From Actinomadura rifamycini DSM 43936 (GTDB taxonomy: Bacteria > Actinomycetota > Actinomycetes > Streptosporangiales > Streptosporangiaceae): a stretch of 64,000 nt of DNA. This document shows, piece by piece, positions 50,518 to 59,429 of the stretch. Numbering within the stretch: position 1 is the stretch's first letter; each line of letters begins with the position of its first letter. Where the stretch lies: contig NZ_AULB01000011.1 in assembly GCF_000425065.1 (NCBI RefSeq), forward strand, positions 1-64,000, read 5' to 3'. The notes under the pieces were generated by a model, which was given only the letters and a program-made list of their open reading frames with translations, was not told the DNA's origin and made no database searches. Made by a program: the position numbers and the translations under genes.

Positions 50518-51885
50518 ATGGGTGCGGATGACGTCGTCACGGGCGACGACCGTAAACAGAACCGGTACCATTTCGACCGGCACGCGCCGGAGTACCGCGG
50601 GCGGTTCGAGGCGATCACCGAGGAAATGCACGAGAAGTGCCCGATCGCCTGGACGGAGACCTACGGGGGCCACTGGGTCGCCGCGGGCAACCGCGAGGTG
50701 TTCGAACTCGCCCGGTCGGCCGACCGCGTGTCGAACGACCACGACATCAAGGGCGAGCGGCGCGGCTACCAGGGCATCTCCATCCCGCCGCCCGAACGGG
50801 GGAGGGGCAGCACCGGCGGCTTCCTGGAGATGGACCCGCCCGCGCAGCGGTACTACCGGCAGGCGCTGAACCCGTACCTGTCCCCGGCCGCGATCAACCG
50901 GTGGATCCCGGTGATCGACGAGCTGGTGCGGGCCTGCCTCGACGAGCGGATCGAGAGCGGCCGCATCGACTTCGTCGACGATCTCGCCAACGTCGTCCCG
51001 GCGGTCCTCACGCTGGGGATGATGGGCATCCCGATGAAGGACTGGGTCGTCTACAACGAGCCGGTGCACGCCGCCGTCTACACGCGGCCGAACACGCCGG
51101 AGGCGGAGCGGGTCGCCGAGATGCACAAGGAGATGGGGCGCCATCTCGTCGGCCAGTTCTTCGAGATCCAGCAGAATCCGCGGCCGGGGCTGATCGACGA
51201 GATCGCCCGCATCGAGATCGACGGGGAAGCCCCGCCGTTCGAGGACCAGGTCGGGGCGCTCGGGCTGATCATCGGCGGGGGGTTCGACACGACGACCGCG
51301 CTCACCGCGCACGCGCTGGAGTGGCTCTCGGAGAACCCGGAGGAGCGCGCGCGGCTCAGCCGCGAGCGCGACACGCTGCTCAACTCGGCGACCGAGGAGT
51401 TCCTGCGCTACTACACGCCCGCGCCGGGCGACGGGCGCACGATCTCCGCCGACTGCGAGATCGCCGGGACCTCCTTCAAGGAGGGCGAGCGGCTCTGGCT
51501 GTCGTGGGCCATGGCGAACCGGGACGCCGCGGTGTTCCCGGAGCCGAACACGATCGACCTCTCCCGCAAGAACAACCGGCACAGCAGCTTCGGGATCGGC
51601 ATCCACCGGTGCATCGGCTCGAACGTCGCGCGCACGGTGTTCAAGCGGATGCTGGTCCAGGTGCTCGACCGGATGCCCGACTACCGGTGCGACCCCGAGG
51701 GCGCGGTGCACTACGACACGATCGGCGTCATCAACGGGATGCGGAAGCTCCCCGCGACCTTCACTCCCGGCGAGCGGCTGGGGGCGGGGCTGGACGAGAC
51801 GATCGAGCGGATGCAGCGCATCTGCGACGAGCAGCGGCTCGCCGAGCCGGTGACCGTCCGGAAGGCCCAGGCGAAGATCGACTGA
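50518..51885 (+). CDS. cytochrome P450
   Basis: 455 residues from ATG 50518 (GGAGAAGGG five bases upstream; GTG 50497 is less likely). The I-helix is GGGFDTTTALTAHALEW, the ExxR motif is in EEFLRYYTP and the haem loop is SSFGIGIHRCIGSNVAR with haem-ligand Cys365. Class I bacterial P450 hydroxylating an unknown, probably hydrophobic substrate. Its neighbours are a ferredoxin and a mycofactocin alcohol dehydrogenase. Confidence 0.95.
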   Translation: MGADDVVTGDDRKQNRYHFDRHAPEYRGRFEAITEEMHEKCPIAWTETYGGHWVAAGNREVFELARSADRVSNDHDIKGERRGYQGISIPPPERGRGSTGGFLEMDPPAQRYYRQALNPYLSPAAINRWIPVIDELVRACLDERIESGRIDFVDDLANVVPAVLTLGMMGIPMKDWVVYNEPVHAAVYTRPNTPEAERVAEMHKEMGRHLVGQFFEIQQNPRPGLIDEIARIEIDGEAPPFEDQVGALGLIIGGGFDTTTALTAHALEWLSENPEERARLSRERDTLLNSATEEFLRYYTPAPGDGRTISADCEIAGTSFKEGERLWLSWAMANRDAAVFPEPNTIDLSRKNNRHSSFGIGIHRCIGSNVARTVFKRMLVQVLDRMPDYRCDPEGAVHYDTIGVINGMRKLPATFTPGERLGAGLDETIERMQRICDEQRLAEPVTVRKAQAKID

Positions 51886-51987
51886 TGTCCGTCCGCTCCC
51901 GGCGGCCCCTCCGGGAGCGGGGCACCGGGGCCGGTGCGACCGTCGGCGCGGCGGCCGCACCGGCCTCCGGCGTGCCCGGGGGACGGG

Positions 51988-52443
51988 TCAGGGGCGGGGC
52001 CAGGTCCGTCCGGACAGGCGCTCGATGTCGGTGTTGAAGCGTTCGAGGTACCCGGCGAACGCCTCGACCTCCTCGGCCGTCCAGTCGTGCAGCACCTTCT
52101 CCAGGCCCCGGACGATCCGGTCGCGCTCGTCGTCGAGCCGGCGGGCGCCCTCGTCGGTGATGCGGAACTTGCGCGCGATCCCGGCGCCGGGATCGGCGAT
52201 GCGCTCCACGAGCCCGGCGCGCAGCATGGCGGACGTCTGCCGGTTCAGGGTCGACTGGTCGAGCCGGAAGACCTCGCTGAGTTCCCGGATGGACATCGGC
52301 CCCTCCAGCCGGATGCGGCTGAGCAGGATGTAGGCGCTGCGTTCGAGGCCGCCCGTCTCCTGGCCGGCGCGCCGGACCGTCGTGAGGGTGTGCCGCGTGA
52401 GCAGCATCGTCTCGAACTCGACCCGTTCCGTCGGCTTGTCCAC
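51988..52443 (-). CDS. MarR-family transcriptional regulator
   Basis: 151 residues from GTG 52443. HTH with SIRELSEVFRLDQSTLNRQT and wing IADPGAGIARKFRITDEGA. Divergent from the MFS gene; a perfect 17-bp palindrome (52538-52554) between them is its likely site. It may also act on the P450 operon, whose 3' end is 100 bp away. Confidence 0.9.
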   Translation of the reverse strand: MDKPTERVEFETMLLTRHTLTTVRRAGQETGGLERSAYILLSRIRLEGPMSIRELSEVFRLDQSTLNRQTSAMLRAGLVERIADPGAGIARKFRITDEGARRLDDERDRIVRGLEKVLHDWTAEEVEAFAGYLERFNTDIERLSGRTWPRP

Positions 52444-52537
52444 GCCGTCCTTCTCTCGCTCACTGCGCGCTCGCCGGGAATCCGTGCCCGCCGCGCCGTT
52501 CCCGCACGCCAGCATGCTTACCACAGCGATATGCATG

Positions 52538-52554
52538 ATGCACAAGTTGTGCAT
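52538..52554. promoter_or_regulatory. perfect 17-bp palindrome, likely MarR operator
   Basis: ATGCACAA-G-TTGTGCAT with perfect 8-bp arms, 49 bp before the MFS start and 95 bp before the MarR start. A half-site (TTGCACA) recurs near 52574. Confidence 0.7.
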
Positions 52555-52602
52555 AGGGCACATCGTATGTAGGTTGCACACGCTGAATCGTGTGGAAATG
52601 GG

Positions 52603-54075
52603 GTGTGCAACGTGGAGGACTCCACGGCCCGGGGGCGCTCCGGGGGAATAGTCGGCGTGCTGGCCGTGGCCGGCATCGTCGCGTCGCTGATGCAGACGCT
52701 CGTCGTACCGCTCATCGGGGAGCTGCCGCGGCTGCTCGGCACGACCGCGTCCAACGCGGCCTGGGTGGTCACCGCGACGCTGCTCGCCAGCGCGGTCGCC
52801 ATGCCGGTGACGGGGAAGCTCGGCGACCTGTACGGCAAGCGGCGGATGCTGCTGATCCTGATGATCCCGCTCATCGCCGGGTCGGTCGTCTGCGCGGTGT
52901 CCGGCTCCGTGGTCCCGATGATCGTCGGGCGGGGGCTGCAGGGCGTCGGCATGGGCATGATCCCGCTCGGCATCAGCGCGCTGCGCGACCTGCTGCCGCC
53001 CGAGCGGCTGGGGTCGGCGATCGCGCTGATGAGCTCGTCGATGGGCATCGGCGGCGCCTTCGGGCTGCCGCTCTCCGCCGCGGTGATCGAGAACACGAGC
53101 TGGCGCGCGCTCTTCTGGGGCTCGGCCGCGCTGAGCCTCCTGGTGGCCGTGACGATCTGGTTCCTCGTCCCGGACGTCCCCGCGCGGGGCGGCGGGCGCA
53201 TCGACGCCGTCGGCGCGGTGGGCCTCGGCGCCGGGCTGGTGTGCTTCCTGCTCGGCGTCTCCAAGGGCGGCGACTGGGGCTGGACGAGCGGCACCACCGT
53301 CGGGCTCCTCGCGGCCGCGGTCGTCCTGTTCCTGCTGTGGGGCGCCTGGGAGCTGCGGACCCGCGACCCGCTCGTCGACCTGCGGGTCACCGCGCGCCGC
53401 CCGGTGCTCCTGACGAACCTGGCCTCGGTCATGATCGGCTTCGCGATGTACGCGCAGGCGCTGATCGGGCCGCAGCTGCTGCAGATCCCGGAGGCGACCG
53501 GGTACGGGCTCGGCCAGTCGATGCTGGCCGCCGGCCTGTGGATGGCGCCCGCGGGCCTGATGATGATGCTGGTCTCCCCGCTGGGCGCCCGGCTGTCGGC
53601 CGCGCGCGGCCCCAAGGTCACCCTCTGCGCCGGTGCGCTGGTGATCGCCGCCGGCTACGGCAGCTCGGTGCTGATGACGGGCTCGCCCTGGGGCGTGGTG
53701 GCGTTCACGTGCATCATCAGCATCGGCGTCGGGTTCGCCTACGGGGCCATGCCCGCGCTGATCATGGGCGCGGTGCCGCACTCGGAGACCGCCTCGGCCA
53801 ACAGCTTCAACACGCTGATGCGGTCCATCGGCACCTCGGTCGCGGCGGCGGTCGTCGGCGTCGTCCTGGCCGAGATGACCGTCTCCCTGGGCGGGCACGC
53901 GCTGCCGTCGGAGAACGGCTTCCGCGTCGGCCTGCTGATCGGCTGCGGCGCGGCGCTGGTCTCCGCGCTGATCGCGCTGACGATCCCGGGCCGCCGCGCG
54001 GAGCCCGGTGCCGCCGGCGGGCGGGCCGCCGAGAGCGCCGCGCCCGCCGGGACCGGGGCCGCCGCGAAGGGCTGA
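52603..54075 (+). CDS. MFS transporter, DHA2-like
   Basis: 490 residues from GTG 52603 (GTG 52612 is possible), with about 12-14 TM helices. Motif A is GKLGDLYGKRRMLL, motif B is GRGLQGVGMGMIPLG and motif C-like GIGGAFGLPLSAA. Export or uptake of a pathway compound or drug. Divergent from the MarR regulator across its probable operator. Confidence 0.92.
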   Translation: MCNVEDSTARGRSGGIVGVLAVAGIVASLMQTLVVPLIGELPRLLGTTASNAAWVVTATLLASAVAMPVTGKLGDLYGKRRMLLILMIPLIAGSVVCAVSGSVVPMIVGRGLQGVGMGMIPLGISALRDLLPPERLGSAIALMSSSMGIGGAFGLPLSAAVIENTSWRALFWGSAALSLLVAVTIWFLVPDVPARGGGRIDAVGAVGLGAGLVCFLLGVSKGGDWGWTSGTTVGLLAAAVVLFLLWGAWELRTRDPLVDLRVTARRPVLLTNLASVMIGFAMYAQALIGPQLLQIPEATGYGLGQSMLAAGLWMAPAGLMMMLVSPLGARLSAARGPKVTLCAGALVIAAGYGSSVLMTGSPWGVVAFTCIISIGVGFAYGAMPALIMGAVPHSETASANSFNTLMRSIGTSVAAAVVGVVLAEMTVSLGGHALPSENGFRVGLLIGCGAALVSALIALTIPGRRAEPGAAGGRAAESAAPAGTGAAAKG

Positions 54076-54114
54076 CGCCCCGGACCTCCCCGCCGCCGTG
54101 CCCCGCCGGCGCGG

Positions 54115-55290
54115 TCACCGCTCCAGCAGCCGCTTCCGGTAGGGCATGACGCGGGCGGGGAGGTTCCAGCCGAGGACGCCGGTGAGCGCGCCGCCGGACC
54201 GGTACAGCGCGACGAACCTCCCGTCCTCCACCGCCCCCTCCTCGATCGTCACGTCGCTCCCCTCCGGGAAGACGCCGTGCGCCTGGATCTTCACGTCGTA
54301 CTGGTCGCTCCAGAAGTAGGGGAGCGGGGCGAACGGCTTCACGTCGCCGTGCAGCAGGTTGTGCGCCGCCGCGGCGCCCTGGTCGGTGGCGTTCGTCCGG
54401 TGCTCGACGCGCATGCGGCGCCCGTACCTCGGGTTGAGCCACGAGGCGACGTCGCCCGCCGCGTAGATCCCGGGCGCCGCGCGGCAGTGCTCGTCGCACT
54501 CGACGCCGTCCCCGAGCGGCAGCCCGGACCCGCGCAGCCACCCCACCGCGGGCTCCGCCCCGACGGCGACGACCACGACGCCCGCCCGCACGGTCGTCCC
54601 GTCCGACAGCCGCACGGCCGCGACCCGGCCGTCCTCGGCCACCGCCTCCTCGACGCCCGCGCCCATCCGCAGGTCCACGCCGCGGTCGCGGTGCAGGGCG
54701 GCGACGGCGGCGCCGACGCGCGGCCCCACCTGGCGCGTCATCGGCACCGGGAGCGGGTCGGCGACGGTCACCTCCAGGCCCATGCCGCGCGCCGCGGCCG
54801 CCACCTCCAGGCCGAGGAAGCCGGCGCCGACCACGACGGCCCGCCGCCCGTCCCGCAGGGCGTCCCGCAGCGCCGCCCGCAGTGCAAGCGCGTCCGAACG
54901 GTCCCGCAGGACGTGCACGCCCGCCAGGTCGCGGCACTCCGGAAGGCGGCGCGGGCGCAGGCCGGTGGCGATCACCAGCCCGTCGTACGGCAGGTCGGGC
55001 GCGCCCTCGACCCGGACGAGCGCGCGCCCGACGTCGAGGCCCGTCGCGCGGCCGCGCACCAGCCGGACGTCCAGGCCGGCGAAGTGGTCCGCGTCGCGCA
55101 GGTCGGTGCGCTCGGGTTCCCAGGCGCCGGTCAGCACCTGCTTGGACAGCGGGGGCCGGTCGTAGGGCGGCGCAGGCTCGTCGCCGAGCAGGACGAGCGG
55201 ACCCTCGAAGCCCTCGCGGCGCAGCGTCTCGGCGGCGGCGACGCCCGCCGCCCCCGCGCCCGCCACGACGACGCTCCGCGGCCGCCTCAC
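54115..55290 (-). CDS. FAD/NAD(P)-dependent ferredoxin-reductase-like flavoprotein
   Basis: 391 residues from GTG 55290. VVVAGAGAAGVAAAETLRRE (FAD), PPLSKQVL, VIATGLRPRR, VVVGAGFLGLEVAAAARGMG (NAD) and IYAAGDVASW are followed by the C-terminal Reductase_C domain (FWSDQYDVKIQAHG). This family (putidaredoxin-reductase-like) reduces P450 ferredoxins, so it is the likely partner of the [3Fe-4S] ferredoxin at 50263. Divergent from the DUF35-thiolase gene. Confidence 0.92.
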   Translation of the reverse strand: MRRPRSVVVAGAGAAGVAAAETLRREGFEGPLVLLGDEPAPPYDRPPLSKQVLTGAWEPERTDLRDADHFAGLDVRLVRGRATGLDVGRALVRVEGAPDLPYDGLVIATGLRPRRLPECRDLAGVHVLRDRSDALALRAALRDALRDGRRAVVVGAGFLGLEVAAAARGMGLEVTVADPLPVPMTRQVGPRVGAAVAALHRDRGVDLRMGAGVEEAVAEDGRVAAVRLSDGTTVRAGVVVVAVGAEPAVGWLRGSGLPLGDGVECDEHCRAAPGIYAAGDVASWLNPRYGRRMRVEHRTNATDQGAAAAHNLLHGDVKPFAPLPYFWSDQYDVKIQAHGVFPEGSDVTIEEGAVEDGRFVALYRSGGALTGVLGWNLPARVMPYRKRLLER

Positions 55291-55333
55291 GGCGCACGCA
55301 CCTCGCTGTTCACAGATGAGCCTCCCATCAGTA

Positions 55334-55349
55334 GGATCAACGATGATCC
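55334..55349. promoter_or_regulatory. palindrome in divergent reductase/thiolase promoter region
   Basis: GGATCA-ACGA-TGATCC, perfect 6-bp arms. A second imperfect element TGAACCATAATTCA (about 55357-55370) follows. Both lie in the 128-bp region between starts 55290 and 55419 and may bind the TetR protein at 58698 or another regulator. Confidence 0.5.
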
Positions 55350-55418
55350 AAGAAAATGAACCATAATTCAATCCATCTGAAGCCCATGACGTCGGACGCC
55401 ATGGAGTGAGGAGGCACG

Positions 55419-57125
55419 GTGGGCGGCAGCGCGACCGGCAGCGCGACCGGGGGAGAGGCGGCCGCCGGGGCGGGGCGCCCGCTGCCCCGGCTCACCCCGG
55501 AGAACGAGTTCTTCTGGACGTCCGGCGCGGACGGGCGCCTGCGCGTGCAGGAGTGCGAGGCGTGCTCGGCGCTGATCCACCCGCCGCAACCGGTGTGCCG
55601 GTACTGCCGCGGGACGGCGCTGGGCGTGCGGGAGGTCTCCGGCCGCGCCGCCCTCATCGGGTTCACCGTCAACCACCGGTTCGGCCTGCCGGGCCTCCCG
55701 GCGCCGTACGTCGTGGCGCAGGTGGCGCTCGAGGACGACCCCCGCGTGCGGCTCACCACCAACGCCGTCGGGTGCGACCCCGGCGACCTGGTCCTCGGCA
55801 TGCGGATGGAGGTCGTGTTCGAGCACGTCGAGGACGTGTGGCTGCCGCTCTTCCGGCCCGCCGCCGAGCAGGGGCCGCCGGTCGGCCTCCCCGCCGACGA
55901 GGTCCCGCCCGAGCGGATGGCGACGCTCGTCCGCCCGATGCTCACCACCGACAAGTTCGAGGACAGGGCCGCCCTCACCGGCATCGGCGCGTCCGAACTC
56001 GGCCGCCGGCTCCTGGCGGACCCGCTGTCCCTCACCGTGCAGGCGTGCGAGCGCGCCGTCGCCGACGCGGGCCTGACCCTGGACGACATCGACGGCCTGG
56101 CCACCTACCCCGGCGCGGGCCCGTTCGGCGGGTTCGGCGAGGGCGGCGTGACCGCCCTGGAGGCCGCGCTGGGCCTGCGGCCGACCTGGTACAACGGCGG
56201 CGCCGAGACGTTCGGTCCCGGCGGGTCGCTGATCGCGGCGATGCTGGCGGTCGCGGGCGGGCTCGCCCGGCACGTCCTGTGCTTCCGGACGCTGTGGGAG
56301 ACCACGCACGGGGAGCTGGCGCGGCGCGGCGGCGCGGGCGCGGGCGGCGGCCGCGTCGAGGGGGCCGCGAGCTGGCGGACGCCGTTCGGGGCGACGTCGG
56401 CGGCGCACACCCTCGCGCAGAACGCCCAGCGGCACTTCCACCGGTACGGCACGACCCGCGAGACCCTCGGCTGGATCGCGCTGAACCAGCGCGCGAACGC
56501 CGCCCTCACCCCGACGGCGATCTACCGGTCCCCGATGACGATGGACGACTACCTGGAGGCGCGGCCGATCACGACGCCGTTCGGCCTCTACGACTGCGAC
56601 GTGCCCTGCGACGGCGCCGTCGCCGTGATCGTGTCGGCCGCGGACGCCGCGCGGGACCTCGCCCGGCCGCCCGTCCTGGTCGAGGCGGTCGGCACGCAGA
56701 TCACCGAGCGGATCGACTGGGACCAGAGCACCCTCACGCACGAGCCGCAGGTGCTCGGCCCCGCCGCCCACCTGTGGACGCGCACGACGCTGCGGCCGTC
56801 CGACGTGGACGTCGCGCAGCTCTACGACGGGTTCACGATCAACTGCCTCTCCTGGATCGAGGCGCTGGGGTTCTGCGGCATCGGCGAGGCGAAGGACTTC
56901 CTCGACGGCGGCAAGAACATCGCCCGGGACGGCGTCCTCCCGCTGAACACGCACGGCGGGCAGCTCTCGCACGGCCGGACGCACGGGATGGGGCTGGTCC
57001 ACGAGGCGGTCGTCCAGCTCCGCGGCGACGGCGGCGAGCGGCAGGTGCCGGGCGCCCGGGTCGCCGTGGTGAGCAGCGGCGGCCTCACCCCCGGCGGCGC
57101 GATGCTCCTCAGGACGGACGCATGA
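55419..57125 (+). CDS. fused DUF35 (OB-fold, Zn ribbon) and lipid-transfer thiolase/aldolase
   Basis: 568 residues, GTG start after GAGGAGG. Residues about 25-150 form a DUF35 domain with zinc ligands Cys46, Cys49, Cys60 and Cys63. Residues about 175-565 are a thiolase of the SCP-x/Ltp2 type (IGASELGRRLLADPLSLTVQ, LYDGFTINCLSWIEALGF, then NTHGGQLSHGRTHGMG). The usual thiolytic Cys is not evident, as in steroid side-chain retro-aldolases, where DUF35 and thiolase are normally separate chains. Probably a C-C cleaving aldolase on a CoA ester. Stop overlaps the hydrolase start (ATGA). Confidence 0.9.
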   Translation: MGGSATGSATGGEAAAGAGRPLPRLTPENEFFWTSGADGRLRVQECEACSALIHPPQPVCRYCRGTALGVREVSGRAALIGFTVNHRFGLPGLPAPYVVAQVALEDDPRVRLTTNAVGCDPGDLVLGMRMEVVFEHVEDVWLPLFRPAAEQGPPVGLPADEVPPERMATLVRPMLTTDKFEDRAALTGIGASELGRRLLADPLSLTVQACERAVADAGLTLDDIDGLATYPGAGPFGGFGEGGVTALEAALGLRPTWYNGGAETFGPGGSLIAAMLAVAGGLARHVLCFRTLWETTHGELARRGGAGAGGGRVEGAASWRTPFGATSAAHTLAQNAQRHFHRYGTTRETLGWIALNQRANAALTPTAIYRSPMTMDDYLEARPITTPFGLYDCDVPCDGAVAVIVSAADAARDLARPPVLVEAVGTQITERIDWDQSTLTHEPQVLGPAAHLWTRTTLRPSDVDVAQLYDGFTINCLSWIEALGFCGIGEAKDFLDGGKNIARDGVLPLNTHGGQLSHGRTHGMGLVHEAVVQLRGDGGERQVPGARVAVVSSGGLTPGGAMLLRTDA

Positions 57126-58117
57126 CGCTCGGCGAACGGGCCCGCACGGACGCCCGCACGGACACCCGCGACGGCGGCGCCCGCACCGGCGGCACGGTGG
57201 AGGCGCGCGTCGCCGACGTCGGCGGCGTGCCGATGTCGGCGCGGATCGCGGCGGTGCCGCACCCGCGCGCGACCGTCCTCGCCCTGCACGGCGGGGCGGT
57301 GAGCACCGCCTACTTCGACGCGCCCGGGCATCCCCGGCTGTCGCTGCTGCGGACGGGCGCCGCGCTCGGCTTCACCGTCATCGCGCTCGACCGGCCCGGC
57401 TACGGCGCGTCCGCCCCGCACGCGGAGCGGGTGGCGCCCGCCGAGCGGCGGGTCGACCTCGCGTACCGGGCCGTGGACGCCCTGCTGGGGCCGCGCCCGC
57501 GCGGCGCGGGCCTGTTCGTGCTGGCGCACTCGGTCGGTTGCGAGCTGGCCGTGCGGATGGCCGCCTGCGAGCGGGGCGACGCGCTGCTGGGGCTGGAGCT
57601 CTCCGGCACCGGCGTCCGGCACCACGACCGGGCCGCCGGGATCCTCGCCCCCGGCGACGGGAAGCGGCTCCCGGCGGCGCGGAGCATCCGCGGGCTCATC
57701 TGGGGACCGGACGAACTGTACCCGCCCGACGTCATCGGCCACCCGGACCTGCAGGCCAGGTCGCCCGCCTACGAGGGGGACGTGGTGCCTCCCTGGCCGT
57801 CCCGCCTGCCCGGGCTGGCCGCCCGGGTGCGGGTCCCCGTGCGCTACACCCTCGCCGAGCACGAGACCGTCTGGCGTCCCGGACGGGCGGCGCTGGACGA
57901 GGTCGCGGGGCTGTTCGGCGGATCGCCCCGCGTCGCCGTCGACGAGCAGGCCGGCGGGGGCCACAATCTGAGCCTCGGGTACGCCGCCGCCGCCTACCAC
58001 TGGAAGGCGCTGGCGTACGCCGAGGAGTGCGCGTCGGCGCGCACCCGACTCCGCGCCGACGCCGACGACGGCCCCGGAACCGGGACCGGAGCCGACACCG
58101 ACCCGACGGGAGAATGA
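57122..58117 (+). CDS. alpha/beta hydrolase
   Basis: 331 residues. VLALHGGAVSTAYFD (oxyanion), IALDRPGYGASAP, nucleophile elbow AHSVGCE with Ser, and a late GGGHNLSLG with catalytic His. The N-terminal 30 and C-terminal 25 residues are low complexity. Translationally coupled to the thiolase; a thioesterase or ester/lactone hydrolase role in the pathway fits. Substrate not inferable. Confidence 0.88.
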   Translation: MTLGERARTDARTDTRDGGARTGGTVEARVADVGGVPMSARIAAVPHPRATVLALHGGAVSTAYFDAPGHPRLSLLRTGAALGFTVIALDRPGYGASAPHAERVAPAERRVDLAYRAVDALLGPRPRGAGLFVLAHSVGCELAVRMAACERGDALLGLELSGTGVRHHDRAAGILAPGDGKRLPAARSIRGLIWGPDELYPPDVIGHPDLQARSPAYEGDVVPPWPSRLPGLAARVRVPVRYTLAEHETVWRPGRAALDEVAGLFGGSPRVAVDEQAGGGHNLSLGYAAAAYHWKALAYAEECASARTRLRADADDGPGTGTGADTDPTGE

Positions 58118-58118
58118 G

Positions 58119-58646
58119 ATGCCGGAAGCCGAGGCCGCGGCCCTGCTGGCCGTGCGGCTGGTCGTGGGCGCCACGATGATCGTCCACGGGTACAACCACT
58201 GGCGCGGCGGCGGCCGCATCGCGGGCACCGCGGGCTGGTTCAGCGGCCTCGGGCTGCGCCGCGGGACGCTCCAGGCGTGGCTGAGCGTGCTCACCGAGAT
58301 CGGTGCGGGCGCGCTGCTGATCCTGGGCCTGCTGACGCCGCTGGCCTGCGCGGCGATCGTGTCGGTGATGCTCGTCGCCGGGCTGCTCGCGCACCGGTCG
58401 AACGGGTTCTTCGTGTTCAAGGACGGCTACGAGTACGTCCTGGTCCTGGCCGTCGTCTGCGTCGCGCTCGCGGCGCTCGGCCCCGGGACGGTCTCGGTGG
58501 ACGCCGCCGCGGACATCGAGGTCACCGGCTGGGCGGGCGGCGGCATCGCGCTCGGCGTGGGGGTCGCCGCGACCGCGGGACTGCTCGCCGCGTTCTGGCG
58601 TCCGGAGCGCGAGCCCGCGGCGCAGCCGGAGGAGCAAGCCGCCTGA
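58119..58646 (+). CDS. DoxX family membrane protein
   Basis: 175 residues with four TM helices: AVRLVVGATMIVHGYNHWRG, WLSVLTEIGAGALLILGLL and SNGFFVFKDGYEYVLVLA. The start follows the hydrolase stop by one base, so it is the third gene of the operon. It resembles the DoxX gene at 12060-12524 in layout only. Ends before a strong hairpin. Confidence 0.9.
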   Translation: MPEAEAAALLAVRLVVGATMIVHGYNHWRGGGRIAGTAGWFSGLGLRRGTLQAWLSVLTEIGAGALLILGLLTPLACAAIVSVMLVAGLLAHRSNGFFVFKDGYEYVLVLAVVCVALAALGPGTVSVDAAADIEVTGWAGGGIALGVGVAATAGLLAAFWRPEREPAAQPEEQAA

Positions 58647-58666
58647 CCGCACCCCCCGCGGACCGT

Positions 58667-58698
58667 GCCGGGCCCGCCGCCGTCGCGGCGGGCCCGGC
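58667..58698. terminator. bidirectional hairpin terminator
   Basis: Perfect 14-bp stem GCCGGGCCCGCCGC (58667-58680) / GCGGCGGGCCCGGC (58685-58698), 4-nt loop, between the convergent DoxX and TetR genes; its right arm ends at the first base of the TetR stop. Confidence 0.75.
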
Positions 58699-59354
58699 TA
58701 GTCCGCGGCGGGGGCCGTGATGCCGCGCAGGCAGAACTGCCAGATCTCCGGTGCGGTCATCGGGACGGCGGAGCCGTCGCCGCCGCCGCTGCTGTGCGCG
58801 GTGAAGATGACCGTCTGCATGACCAGGGCCGCCTGGCGGCGCGGCCGGCCCGGACGGACGGCGCCCGCCGCGGCGGCCTCCTCGACGAGCTCGGTGAAGA
58901 CGTCCAGCATCGGGCGGTGCGCGGCCGCCACCTGGGGCGGGTGCGAGACGAGGAGCCGCAGGGCGAAGTCGCTGAACAGCGGGCGGCTCTCCCCGGGCGT
59001 CGGGCGGCACTGCCCGTAGAGGGTCTCGACCGCGGCCCGCAGCCGCGGCAGGGGCTCGCACCGGCGCTCCGCGGCCTCCCGGACCTCGGCCGCCCCGGCG
59101 GCGAGGGCGTCCTCGAACAGCGCCAGCAGCAGCTCGTGCTTGCCGTCGAAGTGCTGGTAGAAGCTGCGCAGCGACTGCCGGGAGCGGTCCACGACCTCCT
59201 GCACCGTGAAGTCGGTCGTCCCCTTCTCCGCCATCAGCTCCTGCGCGGCGTCGAGGAAGCGCTGCACGCGCTGCTCGGCGCGCAGCTTGGCGGCTCGGGT
59301 GGAGCGCTCGACCGCGCGTCGGCGCCAGGCGGGTTCTTCCACGACCTCGGACAT
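58698..59354 (-). CDS. TetR-family transcriptional regulator
   Basis: 218 residues. HTH at about 28-75 (FLDAAQELMAEKGTTDFTVQ, VVDRSRQSLRSFYQHFDGKH) with a long charged N-terminus. Divergent from the acyl-CoA dehydrogenase operon, with a perfect palindrome at 59408-59424 just before that operon's start. Likely repressor of the acyl-CoA dehydrogenase/hydratase genes. Confidence 0.93.
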   Translation of the reverse strand: MSEVVEEPAWRRRAVERSTRAAKLRAEQRVQRFLDAAQELMAEKGTTDFTVQEVVDRSRQSLRSFYQHFDGKHELLLALFEDALAAGAAEVREAAERRCEPLPRLRAAVETLYGQCRPTPGESRPLFSDFALRLLVSHPPQVAAAHRPMLDVFTELVEEAAAAGAVRPGRPRRQAALVMQTVIFTAHSSGGGDGSAVPMTAPEIWQFCLRGITAPAAD

Positions 59355-59407
59355 CTCGCTGATGATACTCGCGTAAAGCGAAATATGAGACTCTTACTTA
59401 CAAAGAA

Positions 59408-59424
59408 CGAGAATGCTATTCTCG
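59408..59424. promoter_or_regulatory. perfect palindrome, likely TetR operator
   Basis: CGAGAAT-GCT-ATTCTCG, perfect 7-bp arms, ending five bases before the ATG at 59430. In the 75-bp divergent region from the TetR start at 59354. Confidence 0.75.
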
Positions 59425-59429
59425 CGCGC

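Noticed and set aside
48940..51960. 1006-codon open frame on the minus strand
   Set aside because: Antisense to the SDR, ferredoxin and P450 genes, whose catalytic motifs are intact; no domain on the minus strand.
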